A stretch of 64,000 nt of DNA from Caballeronia sp. TF1N1 (GTDB lineage: Bacteria; Pseudomonadota; Gammaproteobacteria; Burkholderiales; Burkholderiaceae): contig NZ_CP084626.1 of NCBI RefSeq assembly GCF_022878925.1, positions 806,001 to 870,000 of the forward strand, given 5' to 3'. Of the stretch, positions 1 through 8,623 are shown piece by piece. Under the pieces are notes generated by a model. It worked only from the letters and a program-made list of their open reading frames with translations. It made no database searches and was not told the origin of the DNA. The position numbers were made by a program, and so were the translations under genes. Numbering within the stretch: the first letter of the stretch is position 1; each line of letters opens with the position of its first letter.

Positions 1-1
1 G

Positions 2-1042
2 ATCGATGATGTGCGGAAAGTGCCCGATGCTGCCATCCGAATGCGTGACGCGCGACACCGGCGCCCATGCGGCGGGCGAAGCGACATCCGTCACGAGCGA
101 GCCGCCCGCCGATTCGCCCAGGCTGATGCCATCGCCCGAGCAGCTTTCAGGCGGCAGCGCCAGATGCTCGCGGCCTGTCGGCGTGCGCGGGAAGAGCGCC
201 TTGCGGCGCGTGAGGTCGTTCGGAAAGCCGCCGGCGGCGAGCACCACGCCCTTCGCCGCGCGAATCGTGACTTCGCCTCTCTTCGTCGATACGACAGCAC
301 CATGCACCGCGCCATCCTCGACGATCAGACGCTTGGCAGGCGCGGACTCCATCAAGGTCACGCCGAGATCGTCGGCGGACTTGGCAAGACGCCCGACGAG
401 CGCCACGCCATTCACGAGATGCATTGCGCGGCCGTGAAAAGCGAGGTCGCGCAAATGACGCGTGAAGCGCTTCGTCACGTGGATGAACGAGCCGAACGAG
501 CGTGTCATGCTCAGAAAGGCCATGAGGTCGGCGCCCGCCATGATCGGCATGCCCATGAACGAAGTTTCGCGCATGGTCTTGCGCAGGCGCTTGTTGAGCG
601 GACCGATTTTTCGCGCATCGTAGGGCGCGGCGATCACCTGATGCCCTTGCGTCGCGGCGCCTTCGACGTGGCCATGCACATCGGGAATCTGATTTCCGTC
701 CACGAACCGGAGCGCGGTGTGCTCGTGAAAGAAGCCGACCATGTGCGGACAATTGTCCAGGAAGGCATCGACGCGTTCGGGATCGTAACGATCTCCCAAC
801 TCGTTCCTTAGATACGTGCGCGGCTGTTGCGGATCTTCGATGATGCCCGCGCGTCGAGCGAGCGGATTGCCCGGCACCCACATCCAGCCGCCCGACCATG
901 CCGTGGCGCCGCCGAAGACGTCGTCCTTCTCCACGACGACCACTTTGAGCCCGTGCCACGCCGCGGTAACGGCGGCAGCGAGACCCGAGGCGCCGGAGCC
1001 CACGACCAGCAGGTCGCAGTCGATTTGATTCGGAGTATTCAT
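2..1042 (-). CDS. FAD-dependent oxidoreductase (fumarate reductase / 3-ketosteroid dehydrogenase-like), partial
   Basis: The frame opens at an ATG whose complement is at 1040-1042 and stays open to the window edge, so only the first 347 codons are present. The N-terminus carries a dinucleotide-binding fold (LLVVGSGASGLAAA, about residues 11-24), then VVVVEKD and GGATAWSGG, typical of flavoproteins of the succinate dehydrogenase/fumarate reductase and 3-ketosteroid-1-dehydrogenase superfamily. A second FAD-contact stretch, GVVLAAGGFPND, lies near residue 270. It sits 57 bases downstream of a paralogous gene in the same orientation, so co-transcription is likely. There is no clear Shine-Dalgarno before the ATG. 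The substrate cannot be read from the sequence. Confidence 0.85.
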   Translation of the reverse strand, partial: MNTPNQIDCDLLVVGSGASGLAAAVTAAWHGLKVVVVEKDDVFGGATAWSGGWMWVPGNPLARRAGIIEDPQQPRTYLRNELGDRYDPERVDAFLDNCPHMVGFFHEHTALRFVDGNQIPDVHGHVEGAATQGHQVIAAPYDARKIGPLNKRLRKTMRETSFMGMPIMAGADLMAFLSMTRSFGSFIHVTKRFTRHLRDLAFHGRAMHLVNGVALVGRLAKSADDLGVTLMESAPAKRLIVEDGAVHGAVVSTKRGEVTIRAAKGVVLAAGGFPNDLTRRKALFPRTPTGREHLALPPESCSGDGISLGESAGGSLVTDVASPAAWAPVSRVTHSDGSIGHFPHIID

Positions 1043-1099
1043 GTGCCAGGCCGGTTCGTGGTGTTCGATTGTGGCTGCTTCAGTTTCGTCGACAGCGCA

Positions 1100-2869
1100 T
1101 CAAACCCTGACGCGCACCGGAATGTCCCGCAGCCCGACCACGAATTCAGGATCGGCGACGGGCACGGCGCGCGCCGCGAATTTCGCGACACGCCATCCGA
1201 ACACAAGTGCGGGTCCGAGCGTCGTTCCCGGCCCCGGATAAGTGCCACGAAAGATCGATGCGAGGTCGTTGCCGCATGCGAAGAGTCCGGGAATGGCGTT
1301 GCCGTGGTTATCGAGTACCTGACCGTCAGCGTTGCCAGACAGCCCCGCGCTGCATGCCAGATCGGCGGGCCACACCGTGACGGCGTAATACGGTCCCGCG
1401 CCGATGGGCCGCACGCAGGGATTGGGCTTCTGCGATGCATCGCCATTGAAGCGGTTCATCGCGCTTGCGCCGCGCTTGAACTGCGGGTCTTCGCCGCGCG
1501 CCGCGTCGCGGTTGTACGCGGCGACCGTGCGCTCCAAGCCGCTGGCATCGACCTCGAGCTTCGTCGCCAGTTCGGCCAACGTATCGCCCTTGATGAGATA
1601 CCCCGCCTTCACGAAGCTGGCAATGCGCGCCTGGCTGCGTTTCTTCATCACGAGTCCGAGGCCGTAATCGCGCAGGAACGCGGCATCGACGATCAAATGC
1701 GCCGGCACGCTCGTGCCCTGGCCATTGTCGCGCAGCATGCCCATCACGAAGTCGTGATAAGAATCCGATTCGTTGACGAAGCGCTCGCCACGCGCGTTCA
1801 CGGCGATGAGTCCCGGCTTCGCGCGATCGAGAAGAATGTGCGGCCAGACGCTATCGGGCTTGCCTTCGCGACGCAGGATGGAGCAGGGCATCCACAGGCC
1901 GGGGCTTTCGCAGCCATCGTCGAGCCTGGCATCGAGATCGAGCGCGCGCTCGATGCCATCGCCCGTGTGCGTTTGCGGCGAGAGCGACAACGGTTGTGCG
2001 GCAGCGGGGAACAACTGCTTGCGCAACGCCGGGTTGCGCGTGATGCCGCCCGTTGCGAGCACCACGCCCCGGCGCGCGCCGATGCGCTTTTTCGAGCCGC
2101 CTTTCTGCCCGACCACGGCGCCCGTCACCATGCCGTGCTCGACGACGAGTTCCAGCAACGGCGTCTCGAAACGCACTTCCACGTTTTGCTTGCGCAGGCT
2201 GTAGAAGAGACGCGCGGCGAGTGCGTTGCCCATGACGAGATTCGTGCCCCGCTTGTGGCGCAGACGGTCGCCGACATAACGTCCGACCACCGACAACGTG
2301 CGTGTGAAATTTTTCTTCGACGCGAACGGTTCGAGCAGCGCATCGAGGTCCGTGCGCGCGACCATCATCCCGCCTAAGCCCATGAACTCGGGGCGCGGCG
2401 GCCTTACGCGGGCGAAGTCATCGCCGAGCAGCCGGCCATCGAAGGCCACGGGCGCGAGCGCGCGTCCGCCGAACGCCGCGCCGGGACCGCTGACGTAATC
2501 GGGATGTGCCGCCGCGGCCACGAATTTGACCTCGCTGATGCGCTGAATTTCCTCGATGGCCTGCGGGCCGCTCGCCAGGAACGCCTCGCGTGCTTCGTCG
2601 CCGCCGCGATCGCCGACCACCGACGCGAGGAAGCGCCGCGCGTCGTCGGTTTTATCGGGAACGCCCGCGCGCACGCTGTCGCTCGTGCCGGGCACCCAGG
2701 TCGTGCCGCCCGAGGTCGAGGTAATGCCGCCGACCGCGTCGGTCTTCTCGCAGATGAGCACCTTCAGACCTTCGTGATGCGCGACGAGCGCCGCGGTCAT
2801 GCCGCCCGCGCCCGCGCCGAACACGAGCAGATCGACTTCGTCGTCCCAGGGTTGAGTCATCGAATTCAT
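1100..2869 (-). CDS. FAD-dependent oxidoreductase (3-ketosteroid dehydrogenase-like)
   Basis: 589 residues. LLVFGAGAGGMTAAL near the start is the FAD Rossmann motif. GGITSTSGGTTWVPG follows, and the C-terminus has YPGPGTTLGPALVFG, the usual last FAD-contact segment of this family. An earlier in-frame ATG at 2890 overlaps the upstream stop as ATGA. The start at 2869 is preferred because an AGGAG lies 9 bases before it and the protein then begins just ahead of the FAD domain. With the next gene it forms a tandem paralogous pair, and both lie downstream of a Gfo/Idh/MocA oxidoreductase. This suggests a degradative operon for a cyclic or steroid-like compound. The exact substrate is unknown. Confidence 0.87.
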   Translation of the reverse strand: MNSMTQPWDDEVDLLVFGAGAGGMTAALVAHHEGLKVLICEKTDAVGGITSTSGGTTWVPGTSDSVRAGVPDKTDDARRFLASVVGDRGGDEAREAFLASGPQAIEEIQRISEVKFVAAAAHPDYVSGPGAAFGGRALAPVAFDGRLLGDDFARVRPPRPEFMGLGGMMVARTDLDALLEPFASKKNFTRTLSVVGRYVGDRLRHKRGTNLVMGNALAARLFYSLRKQNVEVRFETPLLELVVEHGMVTGAVVGQKGGSKKRIGARRGVVLATGGITRNPALRKQLFPAAAQPLSLSPQTHTGDGIERALDLDARLDDGCESPGLWMPCSILRREGKPDSVWPHILLDRAKPGLIAVNARGERFVNESDSYHDFVMGMLRDNGQGTSVPAHLIVDAAFLRDYGLGLVMKKRSQARIASFVKAGYLIKGDTLAELATKLEVDASGLERTVAAYNRDAARGEDPQFKRGASAMNRFNGDASQKPNPCVRPIGAGPYYAVTVWPADLACSAGLSGNADGQVLDNHGNAIPGLFACGNDLASIFRGTYPGPGTTLGPALVFGWRVAKFAARAVPVADPEFVVGLRDIPVRVRV

Positions 2870-2886
2870 GCGCTTTGTCTCCTGTC

Positions 2887-3954
2887 TCATGCCGTGCGGC
2901 CGATGCGCGCTTCGGCCGCTGTTGCGACCGCCACCGGCGTTCTCGATGCGGCCGCGCGATGCACCGCGAATGTCGTCGCGAGCGTGCGCGTTGCGTCCTC
3001 GCCTGAACAGACCGGCGCTTCCTTGCCGTCGATCACCGCCGAGAAATGCCGCAGCTGCTCGTGATACGGATCGCCGCGATGCGGTGTGCTTCGTTCGACG
3101 GTCAGCGGGTCATGCCAGCCTTTGCCGCTGCGGTAATCCCAGACATCGAGCAAGGGCAGCGTGAGCGATCCATCGGCGCCCGTCAGAAAATGCGTGTTGA
3201 CGTTCTGACGCGGGTAGTGCGCCGCTTCGCCCGCGGCGAGATCCCAGTTCCAGGGCGATGCCGCGCAATCCGAGACCGCGAGCGTGCCGAGCACACCGCT
3301 CGCAAACCGCAGCAGCACGGCGGCCGTGTCCTCCACTTCGAAGCCGCGCACCGCGTTGGATGTCTGCGCTTGAACTTCGATCACTTCGCCGAGCAGAAAC
3401 CGCATGATGTCGATGTCGTGGATCAGGTTGATGAGCACCGGACCGCCGCCTTTTTCGCGGCGCCACGCCATCTCGAAGTAGCTGTCGGGTTTATAGAACG
3501 TGGCAAGCGCCATGGCCGCAACCGGCGTGCCGAGGCGGCCGGATTGGACGATCTCGCGCGCGCGCCGCAGGATCGGGTTATGCCGCCGATGATGTCCGAC
3601 GATGAGCGGCACTTGCGCTTGCGACGCCGCGCGGGTCAGTTGTTCGGCTTGCTCGACGGTATCGGCGATAGGCTTTTCCATCAGCACCGCGACGCCCCGT
3701 TCGATGCACGCCAGTCCGACTTGCAGGTGCGTCGCGTTCGGCGTCGCGACGATCGCGCCTCGCGGTTTGACCTCGTCGAGCATGGCGGTGTAGTCGGCGA
3801 ACCAGCGCAGGCCTTCGGCGCGTGCGAACGCTTCGGCCGCCGGCGACGGATCGGCCACGGCCACGATCTCGCAATCGGGATGCAGCCGCGCGCGTTCCAC
3901 ATGCATGCGCCCGATCGCGCCGGCGCCGATGAGGGCAAGGGTCGTCCTGCTCAT
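2887..3954 (-). CDS. Gfo/Idh/MocA family NAD(P)-dependent oxidoreductase
   Basis: 355 residues. The N-terminal Rossmann motif is LALIGAGAIGRMH and the family signature EKPIADTVEQA carries the expected lysine. The rest is the alpha/beta dehydrogenase C-terminal domain (GGGPVLINLIHDIDIMRFLLG). The start at 3954 has AGGAG six bases upstream. An upstream in-frame ATG at 4017 has no ribosome site. It is the first gene of a three-gene set on this strand, with its stop 18 bases before the start chosen for the next flavoprotein. Members oxidise or reduce sugars, inositols and related alcohols; the substrate here is not determinable. Confidence 0.88.
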   Translation of the reverse strand: MSRTTLALIGAGAIGRMHVERARLHPDCEIVAVADPSPAAEAFARAEGLRWFADYTAMLDEVKPRGAIVATPNATHLQVGLACIERGVAVLMEKPIADTVEQAEQLTRAASQAQVPLIVGHHRRHNPILRRAREIVQSGRLGTPVAAMALATFYKPDSYFEMAWRREKGGGPVLINLIHDIDIMRFLLGEVIEVQAQTSNAVRGFEVEDTAAVLLRFASGVLGTLAVSDCAASPWNWDLAAGEAAHYPRQNVNTHFLTGADGSLTLPLLDVWDYRSGKGWHDPLTVERSTPHRGDPYHEQLRHFSAVIDGKEAPVCSGEDATRTLATTFAVHRAAASRTPVAVATAAEARIGRTA

Positions 3955-4363
3955 TCGTGTCTCCTGTTGTGGTGTCTCGCGCCGCGCATGTTGCGTGAAG
4001 CGTTTGACGGCACGCAATATCCTGCTACCGCGAATACGAAGCTATTTCGGAATAGTATTCCAACTTCAAAGTTTATTCCACACCAAATTGGATCGTGATG
4101 CCGGAGGCAAACCGTGCCTCGCGCGCAGGCTCGCGAACCGAGCCGTCGATGAAGCGGAATGTGTAGCGGAGCCTACGTAGCCGACGTCTTTGGAGTTCGA
4201 ATCGGCGGTGACGCGGCTTTTAGCGAGCATCGACGGACGGCCAGCGACCGAAGGCGTCGCGAAGCTAGTCTGAACGCGTTGAACGCCGCGACGTGGATAG
4301 ACGAAGCGCGCTTTATCCGTGCGTAAAGCGACGCCAACGTGATGCGTGCCCTGTTTCATCGCC
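3955..4363. other. Intergenic region upstream of the divergent oxidoreductase operon
   Basis: No convincing gene. An open frame on the minus strand crosses 4066-4530 but runs into the chemoreceptor start and has no ribosome site or recognisable domain. The part next to the leftward operon is relatively AT-rich and holds the 13-base palindrome at 4049-4061. The FliA-type promoter of the chemoreceptor lies at the right-hand end. Confidence 0.5.
4049..4061. promoter_or_regulatory. Palindromic operator candidate GGAATA-G-TATTCC
   Basis: A perfect 6+1+6 inverted repeat about 95 bases upstream of the Gfo/Idh/MocA start, inside an AT-rich patch. A related half-site (TTATTCCA) follows at 4072-4080. 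Position and symmetry fit a binding site for a dimeric regulator of the leftward operon. No regulator gene is in the window, so its identity is unknown. Confidence 0.35.
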
Positions 4364-4391
4364 TTCAGTTTTCCCGCGAGACAGCCGATAA
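4364..4391 (+). promoter_or_regulatory. Sigma-28 (FliA) flagellar-type promoter
   Basis: The -10 element GCCGATAA at 4384-4391 matches the FliA consensus exactly. TTCAGTTT at 4364-4371, 12 bases upstream, matches TAAAGTTT at six of eight positions. The predicted start is about 45 bases before the chemoreceptor ATG, which fits class III flagellar/chemotaxis control. Confidence 0.65.
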
Positions 4392-4441
4392 AAAAGCGAT
4401 CGGCGCACATTGCGCGTAAACCCTCGAATTGAAGACTCTCG

Positions 4442-5998
4442 ATGAAGCTCAGCCTCAAGATCCCGCTCGCTTTTGCCGCCGCGCTCTTTTTTATGTTCGC
4501 GGGCGCGTTGTACGGTATTTTTGCCCTCAATCAATCCATCGACACCTATCGGACAGTGGTTGCGGATAACGTCGCGAGCGAACGCATGGTGTCCGCGACG
4601 CTGGTCGCCTTCAAGTTGCAAGTGCAGGAGTGGAAAGACACGCTCTTGCGCGGCAAGGACCCCGAGAAACTGCAGAAGTACTGGTCGGCTTTCCAGACTC
4701 GCGAAGCGACCGTGCACAAACTGGCCGATGAACTCAAGCGCACGCTTCCCGCGGGCGAGAGCCGCGATTTGATCGACCGCTTCGCTTCCGCACACGCCGC
4801 AATGGGCGATGGCTACCGGCGCGGCTTCGATGCGTTCAAGGCCGCGGGCTTCGAATCGTCCGCTGGCGATAACGCCGTAGCGGGCGTCGACCGCGAACCG
4901 GCCGCGCTGCTCGAACAGGCGGCCCAGAAGATTGCCGCCGATAGCGCCGAAGTGTCCGCGCACGCCGATAGCGCCGCGCGGCAAGCGTCGTTCATCAGCG
5001 TCACGCTGATGCTCTTCGTGCTGGCGCTCTCGTTGATCGGCGGATATCTCTTCAGCCGCACGGTGTCCGGTCCGCTCGTCCGTGCGCTCGGTTGCGCGCG
5101 CGCCGTGGCGAAGGGCGATCTCTCGCACGAGTTCGAAACCGACGGCAAGGACGAAATCGCCGAATTGCTGGTGGCGCTCAAGCATATGCAGACGAGTCTC
5201 GCGACGGTCGTGAGCAAGGTGCGCCAAAACGCGGAAGGCGTGGCGACCGCGAGCGCGGAAATCGCATCGGGCAATCTGAATCTGTCTTCGCGTACCGAGG
5301 AGCAGGCGGCGTCGCTCGAGGAAACGGCGGCAAGCATGGAAGAGATCACCGCGACGGTGCGTCAGAACGCGGATAACGCGGTCGCGGCTTCGTCGCTTGC
5401 GGAGAATGCATCGCAGACCGCCACGCGCGGCGGCCAGATGATGGAAAAGGTCGTCGAGACCATGCACGGCATTTCCGAGAGCGCGGGCAAGGTGGGCGAG
5501 ATCATCGCCGTGATCGACGCCATCGCGTTCCAGACGAACATCCTTGCGCTGAACGCAGCCGTCGAAGCGGCGCGCGCGGGCGAGGAAGGGCGCGGTTTTG
5601 CGGTCGTGGCATCGGAAGTCCGCTCGCTCGCTCAACGCAGCGCGACGGCCGCGAAGGAGATCAAGGAGCTGATCGAGCAGTCGGCCGGCCGCGTAGAGAC
5701 GGGCTCGTCGCTCGTGCGGGACGCGGGCAGCATCATTGCGGATATCGTCGGCTCGGTCGAGCGCGTGACCGATGTGGTCGGCGCGATTTCGTCGGCGTCG
5801 AAGGAACAGACCACCGGCATCGAACAGGTCAACATGGCCGTCACGCAGATGGACGAGGTGACGCAGCAAAACGCCGCGCTGGTCGAGCAGGCATCGGCGG
5901 CGGCTCAGGCGCTGGCGGAGCAGGCGAGGTCGTTGCGTGACGTGGTGGCGATTTTCAAGCTGCGGGGAGATGGTATGGGGACGATGCGGGCCGCGTAG
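4442..5998 (+). CDS. Methyl-accepting chemotaxis protein
   Basis: 518 residues. Transmembrane segment 1 is at about 8-29 and segment 2 at about 183-204, with a periplasmic helical-bundle sensor between them. The HAMP linker is at about 205-257. The long cytoplasmic coiled-coil signalling domain carries the highly conserved tip near residues 358-400 (FQTNILALNAAVEAARAGE). There it contacts CheA and CheW. The C-terminus ends GTMRAA with no NWETF-type CheR tether, so methylation would rely on other receptors. It sits alone behind a FliA-type promoter, so co-expression with motility genes elsewhere is likely. The ligand cannot be inferred. Confidence 0.95.
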   Translation: MKLSLKIPLAFAAALFFMFAGALYGIFALNQSIDTYRTVVADNVASERMVSATLVAFKLQVQEWKDTLLRGKDPEKLQKYWSAFQTREATVHKLADELKRTLPAGESRDLIDRFASAHAAMGDGYRRGFDAFKAAGFESSAGDNAVAGVDREPAALLEQAAQKIAADSAEVSAHADSAARQASFISVTLMLFVLALSLIGGYLFSRTVSGPLVRALGCARAVAKGDLSHEFETDGKDEIAELLVALKHMQTSLATVVSKVRQNAEGVATASAEIASGNLNLSSRTEEQAASLEETAASMEEITATVRQNADNAVAASSLAENASQTATRGGQMMEKVVETMHGISESAGKVGEIIAVIDAIAFQTNILALNAAVEAARAGEEGRGFAVVASEVRSLAQRSATAAKEIKELIEQSAGRVETGSSLVRDAGSIIADIVGSVERVTDVVGAISSASKEQTTGIEQVNMAVTQMDEVTQQNAALVEQASAAAQALAEQARSLRDVVAIFKLRGDGMGTMRAA

Positions 5999-6009
5999 GT
6001 GTCGGTTTC

Positions 6010-6240
6010 GCAGCTTGGCCGCGCGCGATGCGGGTCGTAAATGAGACCGATGCCCGCGTATGCGCCGCCGCCTTCAGCACGGTGTCGCCCTGTCAGTAGC
6101 CGTAGCGATTGTTGAAGGGCTTGCAGTGGTCGAGATCGGCATAGCGCAGGCCACGAACGCGACGCCATGCCAATGAGCCGGTCGATATGCGCGATAAGGC
6201 GGGCGAAGTGCCACGGCCGATGTGCGGCCGACGCGCGTGA
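6010..6240 (-). pseudogene. GGDEF (diguanylate cyclase) domain remnant
   Basis: Read on the minus strand, the fragment gives LIAHIDRL, then VAFVAC, then YADLDHCKPFNNRYGY followed by an in-frame stop and QGDTVLKAAA. This is the order expected at the start of a GGDEF domain (HIDRLL..FVACYADLDHFKPFND.YGY.QGD). Joining the pieces needs a frameshift of two extra bases at about 6147-6150, and the stop TGA falls at about 6094-6096. No GGDEF signature loop or flanking domains survive. It is a decayed piece, not a functional gene. Confidence 0.7.
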
Positions 6241-6283
6241 CGTCTTTCGGGATTGACGAGCTCGTTCGTGTCGCAGTTCGGCT

Positions 6284-6664
6284 TTATTTTCCGCGGCCGT
6301 TCTTACGCTTATGACTGACGAGTTTCACGATATCGTTCGTTGGCGTGCTCGTAATGAGCCGTGGAATGTCTTCGAGATTCACCCAGCGGCATCGCGAAAT
6401 TTCATTGCTCGGACGCGGCTTGGCCCGAGCGGAGATATCGCAATAGAAGACGTGATGGTGCTTTTGCTTGCCTCTGAAGTCGAAGAGATACTTGGCCGAC
6501 TTGCCGGAGAGTTGTGTTTCTTCCTTGAGTTCTCGAAGCGCGGCGTCAGGGAGATGCTCCCCGCGCTTGAGGATTCCGCCTGGCAGGGCCCATTTCGATT
6601 GGCGACGTGCCACTAGAAGAATGCGTTTTCCCTTTCGACAGATAACAGTGGCGCGCTTCTTCAA
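6284..6664 (-). CDS. NUDIX hydrolase
   Basis: 126 residues from a TTG start at 6664, with GGAG five bases upstream. The Nudix box reads GGILKRGEHLPDAALREL then KEETQL. It matches Gx5Ex7REUxEExGU except that the last glycine is glutamine. Family members cleave nucleoside diphosphates linked to another moiety, using Mg2+ held by the REUxEE glutamates. An in-frame ATG at 6709 would add 15 residues, but those codons are AT-rich and unlike coding DNA here, so the TTG start is preferred. The gene stands alone and the substrate is unknown. Confidence 0.85.
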   Translation of the reverse strand: MKKRATVICRKGKRILLVARRQSKWALPGGILKRGEHLPDAALRELKEETQLSGKSAKYLFDFRGKQKHHHVFYCDISARAKPRPSNEISRCRWVNLEDIPRLITSTPTNDIVKLVSHKRKNGRGK

Positions 6665-6993
6665 TTGAACTCCACTTTGTTCTTTTGGATGCGATGGCTC
6701 ATGTCTCATCCACCTTCGTCGTCGGATGGCTTCAGCTCTTGGCGTCAGCTGTGAAGAGCCGCTGACGGGGCAGAAACGTGCGCTAATGCTATTACAAGAA
6801 AGCGGCCTTTTGTGATCGATTTCATAAAAACACACGAACGAGAAAATCGGCGGCTTGACACAAAAGTTTCATTGAGCAGATGCGCGTCGTAGGTGCCTTG
6901 CGCGTCTTCAATGTCGATGACGCTGCCAGCGACGGTTGCACTGGCAGCGGAGCGTTCTTCGACGTTGTTAGGAGTTTCGCGATCGAGCGGCGG
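6665..6993. other. Intergenic region with two hairpins
   Basis: No gene seen. It is AT-richer than its surroundings. A 7-base inverted repeat (CGTCAGC/GCTGACG) lies at 6743-6767 in the presumed NUDIX leader, and a 9-base repeat at 6921-6949 lies downstream of the H1-like gene. Confidence 0.5.
6921..6949 (-). terminator. Hairpin, possible terminator of the H1-like gene
   Basis: A perfect 9-base-pair stem (CGCTGCCAG/CTGGCAGCG) with an 11-base loop, about 45 bases after the H1-like stop codon. It has no strong T-run, so termination efficiency is doubtful. Confidence 0.4.
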
Positions 6994-7545
6994 TCAGGCG
7001 TTTGCAGGACGGCCGGTCTTGACGGTTTCGAGCGCCTTGATCGCGGCGACGATGCGCTTTTCCGGCGCGGCGTCGAGCACGGCGAGTGCGGCGCGCAGCA
7101 GTTCGCTCTTCTTTACGCGGATGCCGTTGTCGAGGCACTTCTGCTTGAGCGATGCAATCTTCGCGTAGTCCGCTTTTGGCATGGTGAAGCTGTCGCGCAC
7201 GACTTTATCTTTCTTCGCTCGCTTGGCTTTCGCTGCGGGTTTGGTCGTCGCGGCGGGTTTGGCTGTATCGGCAGGGGCGCGCGCGGTCGGTTTCTTTTCC
7301 CTGGCTTCGGTTGCCTTCGTCTTCGGCTTCGTTTTCGACTTCGTCGCAGGAGCCGAGGATGCGCCGGCTATGGGCTTGGCAACTGCTTTCTTCGCGGGCT
7401 TTTTCACTCCACCCGATGCGGGCGCCGCAGCCTTCGACCGGGTTTTCGTTGCGGTCTTCGTGGCCGGCTTCTCGTCTTTTGCGACGGCGTTCTTGGGAGC
7501 ATCGACAGCCTTGGTGGCGGGGGCATCGATTTTGGGTGTGCTCAT
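6994..7545 (-). CDS. Histone H1-like Ala/Lys/Pro-rich DNA-binding protein
   Basis: 183 residues. Residues 1-110 are low-complexity Lys/Ala/Pro/Thr repeats (TKTATKTRSKAAAPA), resembling the tails of bacterial H1-like and AlgP proteins. Residues 112-183 form a folded, conserved-looking module beginning KVVRDSFTMPKADYAKI and continuing VKKSELLRAALAVL, similar to a ribbon-helix-helix-like element seen in other Burkholderiaceae. GAGGAG lies five bases before the ATG. The likely role is nucleoid binding or transcription modulation. The low-complexity tail means homology beyond the C-terminal module is weak evidence. Confidence 0.75.
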   Translation of the reverse strand: MSTPKIDAPATKAVDAPKNAVAKDEKPATKTATKTRSKAAAPASGGVKKPAKKAVAKPIAGASSAPATKSKTKPKTKATEAREKKPTARAPADTAKPAATTKPAAKAKRAKKDKVVRDSFTMPKADYAKIASLKQKCLDNGIRVKKSELLRAALAVLDAAPEKRIVAAIKALETVKTGRPANA

Positions 7546-7990
7546 TTTCTCTCCTCTTGATGTGGAGAAAACAGTATATACGGTTTTATCTCGTGACGAA
7601 TGTCGTCGTGGGTCGAGGACATGGGCTGATGTCTACCGAGGTAGTTCATGTCGATGAGCGGATGAGTCAGCGTGGCATGCGACTCATGTTCTGCGACGAG
7701 CGTGGAGGAGGGAGGCTGAACTTGCTTCGCGGCGCGTTCAGCAGTTCGCCATTCTCAGCGGTGCTTCGGAAAACTTAGACGCACTGAGTTTTGTGGTTGC
7801 TTGATTGCCGCGCTTCGAGACTCTGCGACCGGCGTTTGCATGAAGCGCGTTTCGAGGAGCTGTGAGCATAGCAGGAGCGTGACGCGGGACGATCTTCGAC
7901 CTTTTCGTCAAAGTGACGCAAGGTGATGTTTCGGAAGAGCGAGCAACATGTCCCGCGTTTGCTGTCGCGCTTTGTTGGCGGATTGTTGGG
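7546..7990. other. Intergenic region between H1-like gene and T6SS islet
   Basis: Apart from the promoter at its left end, no gene or RNA is supported. Short frames exist on both strands, but none combines a ribosome site with coding-like composition. It marks the downstream boundary of the PAAR-Tae4 islet. Confidence 0.45.
7573..7600 (-). promoter_or_regulatory. Promoter of the H1-like gene
   Basis: On the minus strand a TATACT -10 element (complement at 7573-7578) lies about 28 bases before the ATG. The -35 region (TTCGTC at 16-base spacing) is weak. Confidence 0.4.
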
Positions 7991-8623
7991 TCAGTCTGGC
8001 GCGTTATCAGGCGCGCAGAGATTCATCGACTTTATCGGGCGGGCTCCCGGCAGATTCTCCTGCGGAATGAGCGAAAAGGCTTTCCAGTCCGATTCGTTGA
8101 CGTAAGCGACACCGCCCTTACAACGCATATGCGCTTGTTTATGGCGGCCGTCGCACCATGCACCATCGATCACGCAACGTTGCCATTGCGGGATAACGCC
8201 GTCAGCCTTTGACTCGCCCTCTTTGGCGTTGGTGTACGTTTGCACGTTGCGCGTCGCGATCGCCATGTACATGAAATCGAAGTCCGCAACGACAGGTCGG
8301 GCGGATTCGGCATCGCGATATCGGCTTTTCAACTCGGAGATGTAGCGAATGCCAGAGCCGAGCAACGCGGCGAGAACCATTGCCGTCAAGATTGCAACGA
8401 CGCGATAAAGCTCGAACTTGACCAGACGCGAAAGCAAATACCCAGCAACCGGGAAGACCAGAATCGTCAATAGGCTACACAACAACGCGAGGTTGAGCGT
8501 TGCGCTCGGGCAGTCCAGACCGCACCCGGGGTTCTTGTCGAACGTGAGCAAGATGCACAGAACCGCTAAAGCGGTTAGGCATCCCGCGACCGTGAACAGC
8601 GTCAGCACTGCAAGCCTTCTCAC
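7991..8623 (-). CDS. Membrane protein, candidate immunity to the adjacent Tae4 effector
   Basis: 210 residues from a GTG that overlaps the effector stop as GTGA. A TTG at 8635 is an alternative. Three transmembrane helices lie at about 5-27, 43-65 and 72-94, followed by a soluble domain of about 115 residues containing four cysteines (150, 157, 168, 203). An N-in topology would put this domain in the periplasm, where disulphides form and where Tae4 cuts peptidoglycan. Translational coupling to tae4 fits an immunity partner. It does not resemble Tai4, the small soluble periplasmic inhibitor known for Tae4. The family was not recognised and the function is inferred from context and topology. 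Confidence 0.6.
   Translation of the reverse strand: MRRLAVLTLFTVAGCLTALAVLCILLTFDKNPGCGLDCPSATLNLALLCSLLTILVFPVAGYLLSRLVKFELYRVVAILTAMVLAALLGSGIRYISELKSRYRDAESARPVVADFDFMYMAIATRNVQTYTNAKEGESKADGVIPQWQRCVIDGAWCDGRHKQAHMRCKGGVAYVNESDWKAFSLIPQENLPGARPIKSMNLCAPDNAPD

Noticed and set aside
4066..4530. A minus-strand frame upstream of the oxidoreductase operon
   Set aside because: It runs through the FliA promoter and the chemoreceptor start and contains no recognisable motif.
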